Assembly: GCA_014338405.1 (NCBI GenBank)
Contig: JTDE01001035.1
Coordinates: forward strand, 117,538 to 181,537
DNA from: Paragonimus skrjabini miyazakii
Taxonomy: Eukaryota; Platyhelminthes; Trematoda; Plagiorchiida; Troglotrematidae
Reading direction: 5' to 3'
Length of the DNA: 64,000 nt
Numbering within the stretch: the stretch's first letter is position 1; each line of letters opens with the position of its first letter. Shown here piece after piece: positions 12,984 through 25,417 of the stretch. The notes below the pieces were generated by a model, which saw only the letters and a list, made by a program, of their open reading frames with translations, was not told the DNA's origin and did no database searches. The translations under genes and the position numbers were made by a program.

Positions 12984-13130
12984 TAGTGGTTCTCTTCTGG
13001 GTCAGTTATTAGCTGACGGTTTCATAAGCAAACTGGGGATTAACCAACTGCGTATAATCATTGAACAGTTAAAATTTTATAAACAATACGCTGGTGACAT
13101 TTTTGCGCTATCAATGAGGATTCCAAAATG
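12984..13130 (+). pseudogene. PLE reverse transcriptase fragment
   Basis: About 48 codons in one frame read SGSLLGQLLADGFISKL and then KFYKQYAGDIFAL, ending in TGA. These correspond to the GSPLGP...A.IF motif and the YVDD catalytic box of PLE reverse transcriptases. The box is altered to YAGD, so the first catalytic aspartate is lost. The fragment begins directly at the inner edge of the left inverted arm, so the 5' part of the element is missing. Confidence 0.75.
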
Positions 13131-13506
13131 AACACGGTTGTGGTAACCTTCAACTTGGACCATAACGTATTTGCATCACCAAGAATTTAGATAATAACAA
13201 CTAAATAATCTATGTTGGATGTTGGCACACTAAGAAAAGAGCAGAATGTTCAATCCAACGAAACGTATAAAGAAAACAGATTTGGAGAGGTCAGTATATT
13301 CATTTTGACAATTTCGTTCCATTGAATGTAAAACAAAAATTCATGTAATATTTGACGGGTAGTGGGGGGTTGGTTAAAGATCTGCACACCTGACACTTTG
13401 CAAGCTGAGCTGGATTGTTTGCAAGAAGTGTTCATGCAGAATGTCTGTCCAATGTGGTTTATTTAGGGAGCATTACAGGCGGTAGAGTTGAAATCTGTCA
13501 CCTTCT

Positions 13507-13926
13507 GTGAATAAGAATCTTGTGTTTCAAGAGAGACCTCATGGCCGGAGTTACCTCAAGAAAGCTCAGAGAGTCAGTGGAATCAACCTACCCTGCCGCT
13601 CAATGGTGTGCGAGTTTCTGTTCAACACCCGTAATCAAGCCACAACTCAAAGAAAAACTGCCATTTTCTATAACTGTGTGTACTCATTTGTTTGCTCGTA
13701 CCGGACATCATACACTGGTAGCGCTACAAGACAACTGTCTGACACAGTGCGTGGACATCATCTTTGGTGGTTGAATAGGGCTGTGAATAAAATGATTTCA
13801 AGCACCATTCTTGCCCATAAAACAGACTTTAATCAATCCGTCAGTAAAAAAACCCTTTCCGATGGCCTACTGAGTGTCAGGAAACAGATTAAAAATGGCG
13901 GTTTTCTAAGTGTTGACCTTTGCTGA
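13507..13926 (+). pseudogene. PLE GIY-YIG endonuclease region
   Basis: An open frame of about 139 codons. Its central part, FYNCVYSFVC followed by RTSYTGSATRQLSDTVRGHH and SSTILAHKTDF, matches the GIY-YIG endonuclease at the PLE C-terminus: VYS stands for GIY, SYTG for YIG, and the arginine and histidines that follow are in place. One of the two cysteines of the usual C-x-C pair is not visible. The frame is separated from the RT fragment (12984-13130) by stops, and the right inverted arm begins 12 bp after it. Together they form one truncated PLE in an ETS intron. Confidence 0.75.
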
Positions 13927-13937
13927 GGCCATTAGCA

Positions 13938-14164
13938 CCCGAATGCACAATCATAACCACTGTGCCCAGAAGAAATTCGTGCTAGCACCTAAACTATCCT
14001 GGCTCACAATCAATCAAGCCCACAATAAGTAATTGCTAACAGGCACGTAGTCCATAACCTCTACCGAGTGATTTTCTTACTCACCTTGTTTACTGTTTTC
14101 ATATCTGTTGTGCTGTACTTAGCCTGATGATCACGCACAATGAGCAGTTCTTGTTCATTACGTT
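13938..14164 (-). repeat. Inverted repeat, right arm (PLE terminal repeat)
   Basis: Reverse-complement partner of 12756-12977. The outer ends are 'aacaagtactgttcatta' on the left and its diverged complement near 14150-14162 on the right. The similarity fades beyond these points. Confidence 0.85.
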
Positions 14165-17100
14165 GTTGTTCCCATGAGTTCGGTCACAGTTACTGACATG
14201 AATCGTGACCATAGTAGTCAGTAGTAGTATCACTAAACACAATTGTTGTCCGAGTGATTCAACGTGATGATTTTCTCTTCAGACCTGCCAGGCAAACTGG
14301 AACGTATCACTAAACGTCCTTTCCGCGCTGTGGTTAATCACCTCGACCAGACTATGAATACAGAATAGCTGATCACTATTTCGAAACAACACTGTCATCA
14401 CCAAGATAAATTTCGTTCAATATCGGTCATTTTTATTATTAAATTTTTCGCACGATTGTGCACATCTCCCACGGTGTTTCCTGATCAAACAGTGCGCCAA
14501 AAGTGCCATACACTACTGGACTAACAAAAAGTTATCCGTACAACTTTGTTCCGGAAAAAGCTCTTTTCTGTCTATCAAACTAATGTTTGTTGGTTCACAT
14601 CAGGTGACGAATACCGCACGGATTTTTCTTTGTATACTGATGAAAAGCAGCACAGCTTTTTTCTGATTAATTCGCCATTTTGCTCACAGTAGCGCTAGTA
14701 TAATAAGTGAAAGCTTCCAAAGTTGTGTATTCACAGAAAACATTTGATCAAGTTTATGTCAAGGAGATTACGTATGATTATAACCAAGTAATCGAGTGGT
14801 TTACGTCTAACGTAAAATATTGTTGAACAACCTGCAGATCCGTGTAAGGCTATATCGGCATAGTGGGGTAATAATTTCTCGCAATACTTGATCACTCTGA
14901 CCTCCACAGACCAGAGAGTAGTCTACTTATGGACCGAACCACTCAAGACTAATCCTATCACATGAAAAATGCATTTCTGAAAATAACTGAAGACGTACTC
15001 GTCAATCCAACCACGTAAGATAAGCTAGTCATTTAACAATTCGCTTTTCACTTTCCAATCAAATGATCATTGCTGGCGATCGTTGATTAGCATGCCGAAC
15101 TCTACGAGTCTGAGTCGAATTATGCTAGTGTAATTCGATTTGAGTAAAAAAGCGGTGATTGGGCGTAAGGTCAAAGTCACATAAAATAACAGGTATCAGT
15201 GCAACAATAAACAGCGTAAATAACTTATATCATCTACTTTCAGTCCATAGATATTCTGTAACAGTATCTGTTAAAAACGCAGTAACTTCGAGAAGAGTAA
15301 AACATTGCACAGTCACCACTTATCCTTGAAGATTGTAAGTTTTGTTTTCTAACCATGTAGATTATCTGTAGAATGGTAATCAACCGAACTGATTACAAAA
15401 GACTGCGATGAGAAGTTTAACTATGACAATGTATATAGAGTTAACAAGCTCATGGACCACCGATTATTTCTGACAAAAGTGTAGCCCTAGTCGGCTGCTT
15501 CCCTTCGAGTTGAGCCAGATGAACATTTTCATCTGAAGCCACAAGCTTTCACCATCTATGAATGGCGCTCAGTCTGTGGTAATCTCAACTATCAGCTACT
15601 TATTTTCCATTGTACAATGGTGATTGACTGGTGGTCCGCTAGGGGCCCAGTTTACAAAAGGCTTGCATAAACTATTCCGACTAATTGCATACGACTAAAT
15701 AGTTTTTTATAGAATAATTCACTGGAAAGTACTTCCATTTCATGGCTTCATTTTTTGTTAGAGTTCAGAAACAGCGTGAGGTGTACAACGCTGTAAATTT
15801 CTGTTAGTTTTTTAAGTTCTTCCGAAGGTAAAATGAAGCCTTTGGATGGTGTTCTCTCGCAGGGTGTCAGGAAAGTTTGTTACTAACAACTTGAGTAGAA
15901 ATGCGAGTAAAAGTCGATAAAAACTTACTGGGCTTCCAAAAGTAATCTAGTATGCCCCACGACGGAGATGTATAATGTCTGTAAACTTTGTTCGGTGTTA
16001 AACAGATTTGCATCCTCTAGATTTTGAACGCCTATCTCGCATGAAATTTGATGTTAGTGCGAAGAAGATGTACGTCAAACAATTATTCTTTCATGACAAA
16101 TCCGTAAAAGCAAGCTAGGGTTAGTGGTTTGGACTTGAGAGCTCCGGCCTGTAGTATATCCGTCGCCACTTCGAGCAATAGCTTTGTGTTGCCTATACCC
16201 GATAAGTATATGTACTGACAAATCCAACCTTGGTGGGGTTTACGTCTGTAAGTGATCAACGAGAATCATGCACTCCGTTTCATAGTCCGGTTCGGAGTAA
16301 AACAACAATCCTTGTACACTCAGCGTTGAGATGGATTGTGTCAATCCAACCAACGAGGCGTAGCAAATACAGAGTATATGGGTTCAGCGTAACTTAACAG
16401 AAGACTGTGTGAGAAACATCATGCTTGAACCCCTGGAAAAAACGCGGCAGCTTCAGAACTATGCCAGGCGGCGTCCCAGTCGCGACCCCAAAAGCTGTGA
16501 ATTAGTCCGATTGGGATTTAAATTTAGGGCACCGGTCAAAAATTCCCCAAGAACAAGAAAACTACAATCAGCTTTAAGTTATTTTCAAATTAACTTTGGA
16601 ACATTTCCTCACAAACTTGATCGATCATCTATAATCAAGAATAAGTGCTAAGGTTACTTTTTGAAATGAATTTTGTCGACCAAATTCCTCTGTCGGTTAA
16701 TTTTTACTAGTTGAGGAAGGCTGAAAATGCAATTTATAATGAAATAACTGTACGTCACAAACATTCTACATGTTTGCTAGTTGTGTAAACTACTGTGAAT
16801 AACTAATATTCTCACAGGTAGTGTGACTGCCTATGGGATAAGAACAGAACGCTGCGATGTTTCAATTTGTACACCAGCCAGCATATGCGATCCCACAGTT
16901 AGCTTCCATACTTATGCTGGTCAAAACTCTGTAGCGAAACACCAAACTTATCAGTACAGTTAGTCTACGTGCTTTCGAGACGATGAGATAAACTGAGTAC
17001 TACTCACAAGCAATCGTGCGTTTCTAGATGGGATGATTACGTCAGGAACATCAGTTCACAAACGTTCGATACTCTCGTCTCACATCCCTACCCAGAAATG

Positions 17101-18092
17101 TGCACCATCGATGAGCTACAAATAGTCAACGAAACATCTGTTACATTCATATACTACACATGTACGGGACAGAAGTACTTATATGAAAAAATATTTGAAA
17201 ACGGACAATAAAAAGTGGACAGCGATTGGCAGTTTTGAACATGAGTGATTAATTGTTGACACTAGTGGCAAACGAGTTGACAACAATGATAAATGACTAC
17301 GAACTTACAGTCTGACATTTATTTGCTTGCTTTCACCGCTCAATCGAGAGTTCAAAACTATATTATAGCCCAACAAACCAAGTCATGCTTTAGGATGACC
17401 TGTGACATAAATATTGCATTGAACGATGTACTGGTTGTTGGGTATCATGATCCATAGCCTTCCGTATGTGGTATTCCGATTCAGCAACGTTTACTAGACA
17501 AGTTTACGTCCACAACGCGTTTCGCTTGATTAGCTTGATACTGAACCTCGCATCATTTCAGCGCGAATGATATAACTACGCATGAAGCACCAGTCAACGC
17601 ACGGAATATTCTCGTTCTTGATAATATTGACATTTGATTAGACGGATTCTGTTAACCTAGCCCGTCGGACAATTGCGCATAAAACTGGTTGCAATTGACA
17701 CTATCCCAATTCCTTAACAAGATATGTAGACAGAACGTCTGTATTCGTCTGAGTGACTTGCCAAACTATACAGCTTTCACTATATTCTCTCTTTGGATTA
17801 GCTCGAGTACGATGTTCCATCTTGTAGCACTTCTGTCGTAAACAGACCAGCCGAAATGCCCAGTTGACTACAACCAGTACCATCAAACCTGAGTGAGGTT
17901 TAGGTTGTATTAATTAAAAATTTTGTACTGGTCAATAGCAAAAAATATTGCATTCAATTAGAACACTTCAGTTTTGTACTTCATGATTTATATCTCAGAG
18001 AGATCTCAGTTGGATGAGCCCATGAATTTTCCCGATATTTTTCAATTTACCCTAAGTGAATAATCTGGTGAGAATAGCTACTATCAACTTAC

Positions 18093-19360
18093 ATTGTGGC
18101 CTCCATTGTCCGGCAACAGCTGCTGTCAAAACTTGCTTAGATTGTGCGGATGGTGATCCGTAATCCAATCCTGAAAGGAATGGGATCGAACCGTCGCTCA
18201 GTTTACCAGACTTGCTTCCAAACCTGGTGTTGATGAACTCACTAGGCACGGAATGTTTGCCACGTCTGGTTTCTCCAACTCCATATGGTGATATTTTGGA
18301 GGGATCTGCAAATTCAGCCGACCCCGTTTGCGTCGGTCTGGTGTTGTCTTGTTGCACATCGTCCATGGTGAAACGTGACCCATGCTCACAAGATTCCTGA
18401 CCAAAACCAATGGTCCCAGATAGTCCGGAACGTCGGCGTTTACATCGCAGTTCACTGCCATCTTTGGATACTCGATTTGCTGTAGAACGTACTTTCAGCG
18501 AGTTGATCTCGTTCGAATGATTTGTGGCCATCGATCGATAACCACGACCTGGGCGGCCCGTATGCGACAGAGGATTCGCTTCCAGAAGTGGTGCTGGACC
18601 TAAATGATATTCGTCGTCACACTCCTCGTTGGACCCAAGGAACCCACTTCCCATCGAACCAAGAATACTGACACCGCGAAAGTTTGTCCCTGATAGAGGA
18701 GGACCACAAGAAACAAACCCACCGTCTGATGAGTTCGCACTGTCCGAGCCTATCCCGTTCATAGTTAGTTCTCTCAAGGCACACGACCGAAAGGTGGTCT
18801 TATAGTGTATATCATCTCCACGATTTCCTGCACTCTGGTCGACCGAAGGAGTCAAAGACCAAGGCTCAATCTGGTTAAATCCGCGTAAGGCACTTACATT
18901 ATCATAACCACCATTTACTCCCATAAGATGAGGGGAAAAGGGCTCGCCGGTTGGCTGTTTCGCATTAGTCTGGTTTCCACTTGTTTGAGGAAAAGGCTGT
19001 TGTTGATGTAACGTTGATGGATAAACCGAATCAGTTCCTGACAGTCCCATTGTGGTTGAGCTTCGTAAGTGGTTAGTAGGAATAGAATGGTCTGTACGAT
19101 CCATAGAATAAGAGGAAGGATTAAACAATGTATTCGAGGGTAATGAATCCGTTCCGACATTGCTTGGTGGAAAAGACAAAAATCCATAATTCATAAACTC
19201 ATGCAAAGCTCCGGGACCTGTAGGATACACGCTTGAACGGGATTTGTCATAAAATTCACAGCTTGAACCAAATGGAAACATCATGCCATTCATTAATCGG
19301 GATAACTTTTGGTTTATTCGAATTGGACCTGGAATATATTTGATCTGATCTCCGAAATAC
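18093..19360 (-). CDS. ETS transcription factor (ERG/FLI1 class), large upstream exon
   Basis: The exon lies between the acceptor TTTTTACCCTTCAG (19361 upward) and a consensus donor AAT|GTAAGT at 18092. It enters in phase 2 and carries 422 full codons plus one base. That base plus GT of exon 9077-9297 gives Cys, so the join reads WRPQ-C-SGQIQLW. The protein is rich in Ser, Gly, Asn and Pro and low in hydrophobic residues. A basic patch CKRRRSG could serve nuclear import. There is no PNT/SAM domain here; this exon occupies the place of the linker between PNT and ETS in vertebrate ERG, but is much longer. Assignment to the ETS gene rests on strand, phase, splice sites and composition, not on homology. 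Confidence 0.7.
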
Positions 19361-19945
19361 CTGAAGGGTAAAAACAAATATTTTTGCGTCAACAATGTTC
19401 TCATCTAAATCAGAAAATTATTCAGACTAATCAATCACTTGATTAGCGTAATAATCAACAAATTTGTACTAATTGCATTTACTCAGTGCACTTCACAATC
19501 AGATTCCAACTTAATAGATTGTTAGGTAAAGTTGCATACTACTACTTGTTAAACTACTCACATTTACAGAAGACTACAGTGTATATATTATTTGGACTAC
19601 AAACTTGTTGGTCCAAAAATGAACGTTATTGACGTAAAGTAAACAGAGATATTTGGACCCGAATTTACGCAGTAGTCAGATGTATGAAGGTTGTTTACTT
19701 CGATTTAGGGAGTTGATTCCTCTTTTAAACCACGTGTGATGGCATTTTTCACAGTCCAAATAAACTCACTGAGGACATAAAAACTAAGCTCAGATTTCAC
19801 TCACCTATTAGAAACAGACAGCAATACACATCTTTATCAAGGGAGACCTCGTGTTTTTCAGCTGAGTTTGTTCCACTGACCTCCATTTATGAGGTTGTTC
19901 ACCCATCTATCACCGATGATTCATGTAAATATCACTGACTCCAAC

Positions 19946-20103
19946 CCTCGGGGTAAAATGGTCACATCCTGACTAGATCCAGGAAAAGGGTAATCAGCAG
20001 GTATACTGCAAACAGTTGTGGAGACTAGCCTTCTGCTTGTAGAAGGTCTTTGAACAATCATGCACTGAGTGACCGTATGGTCCAATTCATTATTCCGCAA
20101 CAT
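19946..20103 (-). CDS. Candidate upstream exon of the ETS gene
   Basis: The minus frame starting with ATG at 20103 encodes MLRNNELDHTVTQCMIVQ and continues to SQDVTILPRG. If spliced at GAGG|GTTGGA (19946/19945) it ends in phase 2, as exon 18093-19360 requires, and would join as PRG-YFGDQ. The donor is weak and no acceptor keeps the frame open upstream of the ATG except by treating it as the first coding exon. It could be the true start of a short isoform, or chance. No domain is recognised. Confidence 0.3.
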
Positions 20104-20609
20104 GACCCGTTGTTGGAGTACCGTAATTTCATCGTGTGCACCGCATTATTTACCTGGTAAGCATAAAAGGTTTTCTCGGACCAGGAGAACAACACCATAA
20201 ATGTACTGTTTTGATCTACTTCATTCAGTCTTTCTATTGGGTTGTCATTTGTTGGGAGACCACCCCATAACTCCCAATCGCGAAGTTCTGTAATGTGTCA
20301 GTTCCTGAAGACAGATCCTCTTAACGACTAATATGCACAAAAATGCTGGATGAATGTGCAAATTTCTATTTGTCATCATCCGTAATTCACTTATAATAAT
20401 ACTTCTTGAGAGGAGGAAATATCAACTAACTAGGATTTGTCATAGTTGGGAACAGTGGTGGTGTTGTTCGTAGCTCGGATTGATGGGTTTGGTATTGGTA
20501 GGTTCGCCAACCTTAGGTTGCAAACGTATCATCACCTCGTTTGGTAATGAAATGTTTACAATCTAAATACCAAGCTTGTCAAACATACCAATAAGTATAA
20601 CTAGGACTA

Positions 20610-21090
20610 TGTTAGGGCGCCCCACACTGTGACCGTCCCAGGGGCGTCTCCGTCGTGCGAAAGAAGGAAAACACCACTTGACTCAGTCCGAACTAGCGGA
20701 ACTGTCCAAATTGGTTGAGACTTTTTATACTGCTATGCACATTTGCAATCCTAACTCTCTCATGATGTGGTGGGAATGCGTGTTCATGACGTGCCCTATA
20801 AATACCTTGTACTTGTCGCCCTAGTCGCACCCCGTTTTGGAGCTGAACAAAGCTCTCTTTTTTGTACGCGTCTTTTGGCTTGTCTTGGAAGCGAATACGG
20901 GACAGTCGCGGTACTATTCTGGACCGAGATTTTCGTGTGAATTATTACCGGGACGAGAATCCGATTTTATCGAGCGCACCACTATACCGAGATCAAACCA
21001 GCGTATCGTTTAGGAGGGTTTACAACAGAATATTTGTAGAATTTCACTAAAGTGGATGTTAGTGACAAGTTTGTGGAGAAATTTGTTACA
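20610..21090 (+). mobile_element. LTR-like block, possible solo LTR
   Basis: GC-richer than its surroundings, beginning TGTTAGGGCGCC and ending TTGTTACA, with a good TATA box (TATAAATA, 20797-20804) about 190 bp in. TG...CA ends, an internal TATA box and about 480 bp fit an LTR of a Ty3/gypsy-like element, for example of the CsRn1 group of flukes. No gag or pol frame, primer-binding site or target duplication was found, so this is a solo LTR at best. Confidence 0.35.
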
Positions 21091-21106
21091 GTGGACCAGT
21101 CTTTGC

Positions 21107-21122
21107 ATATATATATATATAT
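21107..21122. repeat. (AT)n microsatellite
   Basis: Eight AT units following the LTR-like block. Confidence 0.85.
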
Positions 21123-22059
21123 TTCATTCATACGTGAACAAAGTTGTGTGGCTTTTCTGGAAGACAGCCTAAATTTTTTCGGTAAATGTGACAGCCTTGG
21201 TATAAGCTAGTAAAACTCGGAGATAACCCTTGTGGGATCTACATAATAATGACATATTTTTCAGAAACTTCCAGTTCGTTAAATCTTGTCTTTTAATTTT
21301 GCGACCAAGGTTTTTTTCAATTTTGGATGAGTTATGAAACTCCTCCCCAACCAGAGTCCATCCATCTCCATCCTAGAACAATTCAACTCTCTCCCCTAAG
21401 TGAAATTTGTTTAAAAAAACCATTCCACTTGCAAACTTACGGTTTGCATACATTCACAATTTACTGACCACCGGTGGACGGTTCGTAATTGTACCAGTTA
21501 TCAAATGAGTGCCGTTCATAGTCGATTACACTTTTCATAGCTCAAATAAATTCACTGAGAAAATAAGCACTGAACTCAAAATACTCATTCATAAAAGATA
21601 GTCTGTGGTGTATAACTCTGTTAAGATGGACCTCATGTTTTCAGATGATTATGTTCAAATAATCTCCCGTCCTGTTGGTTTTAATCGATAAACTTAAAAC
21701 AAAGTTTATTTTAACAACTGAGTTAAAATGGTAAATTCCACTCAACCTGTCGAACAATACTTTTAATTATTAACCAGTAATTCATATTTTGTGAATAGAA
21801 CCCTTTTTGTTAGTCGATATTCATTAGTGAATTCTTCAGACTAATTTAATTGGTAATGCTCGGGATTAGTCTATTCTTGTAAGTTGTTCTCGTGGCAAAC
21901 AACTTTTGTTTCAGTGATTAAAAGTTTCAGTTGAACAACTATTTCATATATATAACTGCTCGCTTGAACACAAAAACCTAAGACTTATCAGTTTAAGTTA
22001 AACATCCCTCACAGCTTTTCGTGGCTTTCATATTCTCACATAAATTTTGGTCAACCCGT

Positions 22060-22345
22060 TGCGGAAAGAAGTACTGGACTGAAGTTTCATCCTTGTTGGA
22101 GCTCGTCAGTACTACACATTTTTGCCATGGCTTGGATTAGAACTCCGGCCAAGCTTTCATGAAGCAACCCTGTTGATCTTTGTGTCAATGATCACAAGTC
22201 CGAATTGTCAAGCACAAACTCTTAATCCCATTCACCTTTAAATAATGCTAAGATTTCCCGATCGTCTCAAGAGTAGACAGTCAGTGTCCTGTCAATTCCA
22301 ATCGATAGCCCCACAATTAGAACTCTTTAAAGTGACAGTACAATA
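22060..22345 (-). mobile_element. tRNA-derived short repeat, hammerhead remnant
   Basis: Minus-strand copy of the ribozyme repeat. The upstream block (about 22245-22340, with 'cccgatcgtctcaagag') matches 47799-47880. The tRNA-like part lies at 22125-22200, and the hammerhead remnant at about 22065-22115 keeps CTGACGA and GAAAC, but stem II pairs poorly and stem I is changed. Cleavage is unlikely. Confidence 0.65.
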
Positions 22346-23620
22346 ATCATCAAACTGGGTGAGCAGTAGTGTGATTATTGCGTTAGAATAATATGAACTA
22401 ACATCACACACTTGCTCACAATGTTCCCAGAATGTTAGAATGACTTCAGAAGATATTGAACAGTTGACTACGTTTACTCATGCTACCCGTAAATTCACAG
22501 CATAAAAGCTTACATTGTATCATGTGGATGTATAAAAAACATAATTAGAAGACTAAGTGAATAAAATTTATTGTCTAGTGTTTGTAATCTGTTTGTGATC
22601 TATCGAGAAACACAAACTTTCATAGATACAAGCAATCACAGAAAAGCGTCAAATTTACAAACGTAAGTTTACTTGTTAAAAGCTGGATAGAAGAACAATA
22701 AAAATCACATATTATTTCAGTGGATTGCACTTTTACCTTTGGCCGTGTGACTACAAAAATTAAACAAAAGACAAAACGATCTGGATATTTCATACCGTTT
22801 TACATAATAATAATATTATTGTTATTATTGTACAAAGTTCACAGCTATATTTGCCGTGTTTGTGGTTAACTCTAAATTTTCATGATCAAAGAAGATAGTA
22901 AGCCACAAATACAAAAACTGTGCCATCAATAAAATGTTCCTCCCTTTTAAATGCACTTTTTAATCCGAAATGCATAAAAATAGTTGAAATCGAATGGCAA
23001 GTTAGGGAGTGATCCGAGAAAAGTGTCTTTGTCATCTCTGATTTGCTCCACTTATATGTCAGTGTTTTTCTTTCGCTATTTGTCGCCAAGGTGGTTTTTT
23101 AATAGGTGTCAGAAATTCTTTGCCTAACCGATTCCCATGTGAATGTACGTGACTAATATTATACGAGATGACCGTATACCAGTTTGAAAGTTTTTATGGT
23201 GTTGAACACTAATTGGACAACGTAATCAGTAAGAAATCACCCTGTGAAATCAGCCACATCTACTATTTGTGTGTTAATAATATACTGCACAAAGTATCCT
23301 TTTTTGATCGACTGTCATGCTGTTTAAGTTACTTGGGAAAAAACAGCTTCTTGTTTCTAACCATCAGCTCGTTAAAATGAATCGAGACGATTTGACGGGA
23401 TTAAAGTAGACTAGGTTACACAGTCAACAATCTCAAACAAGTTGAACGCCTGCACCTCAAACTCTAACAAAAGTCGTTCAATACAATGAGGTTATTATTT
23501 TCCAGTCGAATCTTTCCGCAATTTTGTGTTTAGGAACCAAAATTCTGGTCTACAAAGCAGCAAGATTTTCAATTAAACGTTAGGCTGATTTCTGTCTGAT
23601 TATATCCTTTTGGTTGGCAG
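22346..23620. other. No gene recognised
   Basis: AT-rich sequence with a short ATT/TAT-rich simple repeat near 22806-22830. Nothing else is supported. Confidence 0.5.
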
Positions 23621-23848
23621 TCTGTGCTGCCTGTCATTTCCAGCCCGTTTGCTCGATTTTATTCAGTGAGAATTCACTCGATGTCAACTGTTGCCCCGTA
23701 ATTCACTTGCTGAAAGCTTTGCCGGTATCTCACATCCACCCTGAAATACTCTACTGGAATAATGGCGTCTCTGATTTGGTCACCTATCAAAGATTTGCCG
23801 AGATATTGGCATCTTTGAAATATCTTATCTTTCTGACAGGACAATATT
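23621..23848 (+). CDS. Candidate exon of an unrecognised gene
   Basis: A 228-nt stretch between a good acceptor (CCTTTTGGTTGGCAG) and a good donor (ATT|GTGAGT), open in one frame and symmetric in phase (1-1). It would encode 75 whole residues including LDVNCCPVIHLLKALPVSH and NNGVSDLVTYQRFAEIL, with a composition normal for a folded, partly hydrophobic protein. I do not recognise the family and found no convincing partner exon. Chance cannot be excluded. Confidence 0.3.
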
Positions 23849-24868
23849 GTGAGTAAACTCATCTCCAGTGATTTATTGTGCATCATCTCGTTGATAGTAC
23901 GTTCAACTTGAAATGACTGACTTCTTCCTATTGATCACGTAGTAGCCCATTCATTGATTTAACCACAATTTTTCCTTTCTGCGGGAATTATCATGTCATC
24001 ACTAGGTCGCTCACTGAGTAAGTCTTCGAGCACACACTTCACCACTTAGCGTTCTGAGGTAAATTCAGTACTCAATGAACGAAATAAAACTGTTATTTTA
24101 TGGATCACAGTTGTGTCGCCTTCACTAAGTGCCCCTTTGCTAGGGGAAAAAGTATATTGTACTAGTCACTTTCGGATGGAAAGTAATGCATATAACCCGC
24201 TTTCATGTTACAGATCAAGTGACAAAATTAGACGTTTCCCAGGCGAACATCTCATGAACTTGTCCATGCATACATACAACGACAGCTAATCGAGAGCGCG
24301 CGAAAGTTATGACCTTTTTATGCCGTGTCCTATTCGGCCAACCAATAATGACTATTTCTCCTCATTTTTTGTATGATTATGCGTGATTCAATTATCTACG
24401 ATTCGTCTACTTCGGCAAAGCCGCTATTGGAGAAGAATATACTGACCTTGAACAAATACTTCACTAATTATAAGGTATTAACAAAGTTAACAGAGGCCCA
24501 ATCCGCACAGTATTTCTCCTCTTCTTATTGAGCAAATTCAACGAGGTTGATAAAGTGTTTTTTACAGTCAGATTCTTCTTACGTTTTACCTGTGCATGCA
24601 ACTTTGAGAGGTCACTGCACCGGAACATTAAAGTATAGATTCGTCCAAAACGTCATGGTTTAATATACTCAGATTCACAAAGGTAGACGGACAGACAGAT
24701 GGATGAATCGTGGCAGTAATTCTAACTACATTACACTGAAGAACTATTGCACTCTCGACTTTTCAACTGTGTGTATCGCGGACATTTCATTTATTTCTAG
24801 CCAACCGATTCGTACACCTACTTTAGTGACAAACAGACAGTCACCATTTCCTGGTCTCATTCCATTGG

Positions 24869-25417
24869 TTGGACAGACATAAACTAACTCTCATCCATTC
24901 AGGCACAGGTAATGAGACAACTGTGTGTTCAGGAACATATGCGAGGATGATATTAGTCATGATATGTGATCACTGTATACGCTGTCTGATCGTTCTTTCC
25001 GAAAGCACGACAGCCAGGGTTCCACTCCCAATCAGTACATGGTTATGTACTATTGATATGTTCCAACAGGAGTTAAACGTGCGCCAGCTGTTGTTGTCCG
25101 AAGCAGTCCAGTCCAAATCGCCTAAGATATCTGTTAAATCTGAGATCGAACGATTCAAACTTGAAAGTCATTATGCTGAAATGGTCATCAATAGAGAAAT
25201 CATAAGGGGATATGTGCTATTTACGTTAGTGGAACGGATTGATGAGCGGCAGACAAGAAAGGATCCTGGTATTCTTCATTGTTACCCTCCAACAAACCTA
25301 ATAAAAACTGCCAATCTGGCCTTCATTCTTTGTTCGAATTTGATTTTAAGAGAGTTTTTGTCAACTAATGTTCCTAAATTCACATGGTACACAACCAGAG
25401 AAAAGATCTCATCATAA
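24869..25417 (+). CDS. Unrecognised open frame, 182 codons
   Basis: One of the longer unexplained frames. An acceptor-like site (TATGTTCCAACAG) at 25069 would start an exon at 25070 in phase 0 with a charged, helix-prone run (VRQLLLSEAVQ, EIERFKLESHYAEMV). No strong donor closes it. No family recognised; it may be a chance frame. Confidence 0.2.
   Translation: MDRHKLTLIHSGTGNETTVCSGTYARMILVMICDHCIRCLIVLSESTTARVPLPISTWLCTIDMFQQELNVRQLLLSEAVQSKSPKISVKSEIERFKLESHYAEMVINREIIRGYVLFTLVERIDERQTRKDPGILHCYPPTNLIKTANLAFILCSNLILREFLSTNVPKFTWYTTREKISS

Larger units (their letters stand above)
9298..18092 (-). other. Long intron of the ETS gene
   Basis: About 8.8 kb between donor GTAAGT (18092-18087) and acceptor CAG|GTTCC (9300-9298). 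The phases on both sides agree (phase 1), so the flanking exons join without an added exon, creating a TGT codon. It contains the inverted-repeat PLE insertion at 12756-14164. I recognise nothing at 9430-12750 or 14170-18050. Confidence 0.65.
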
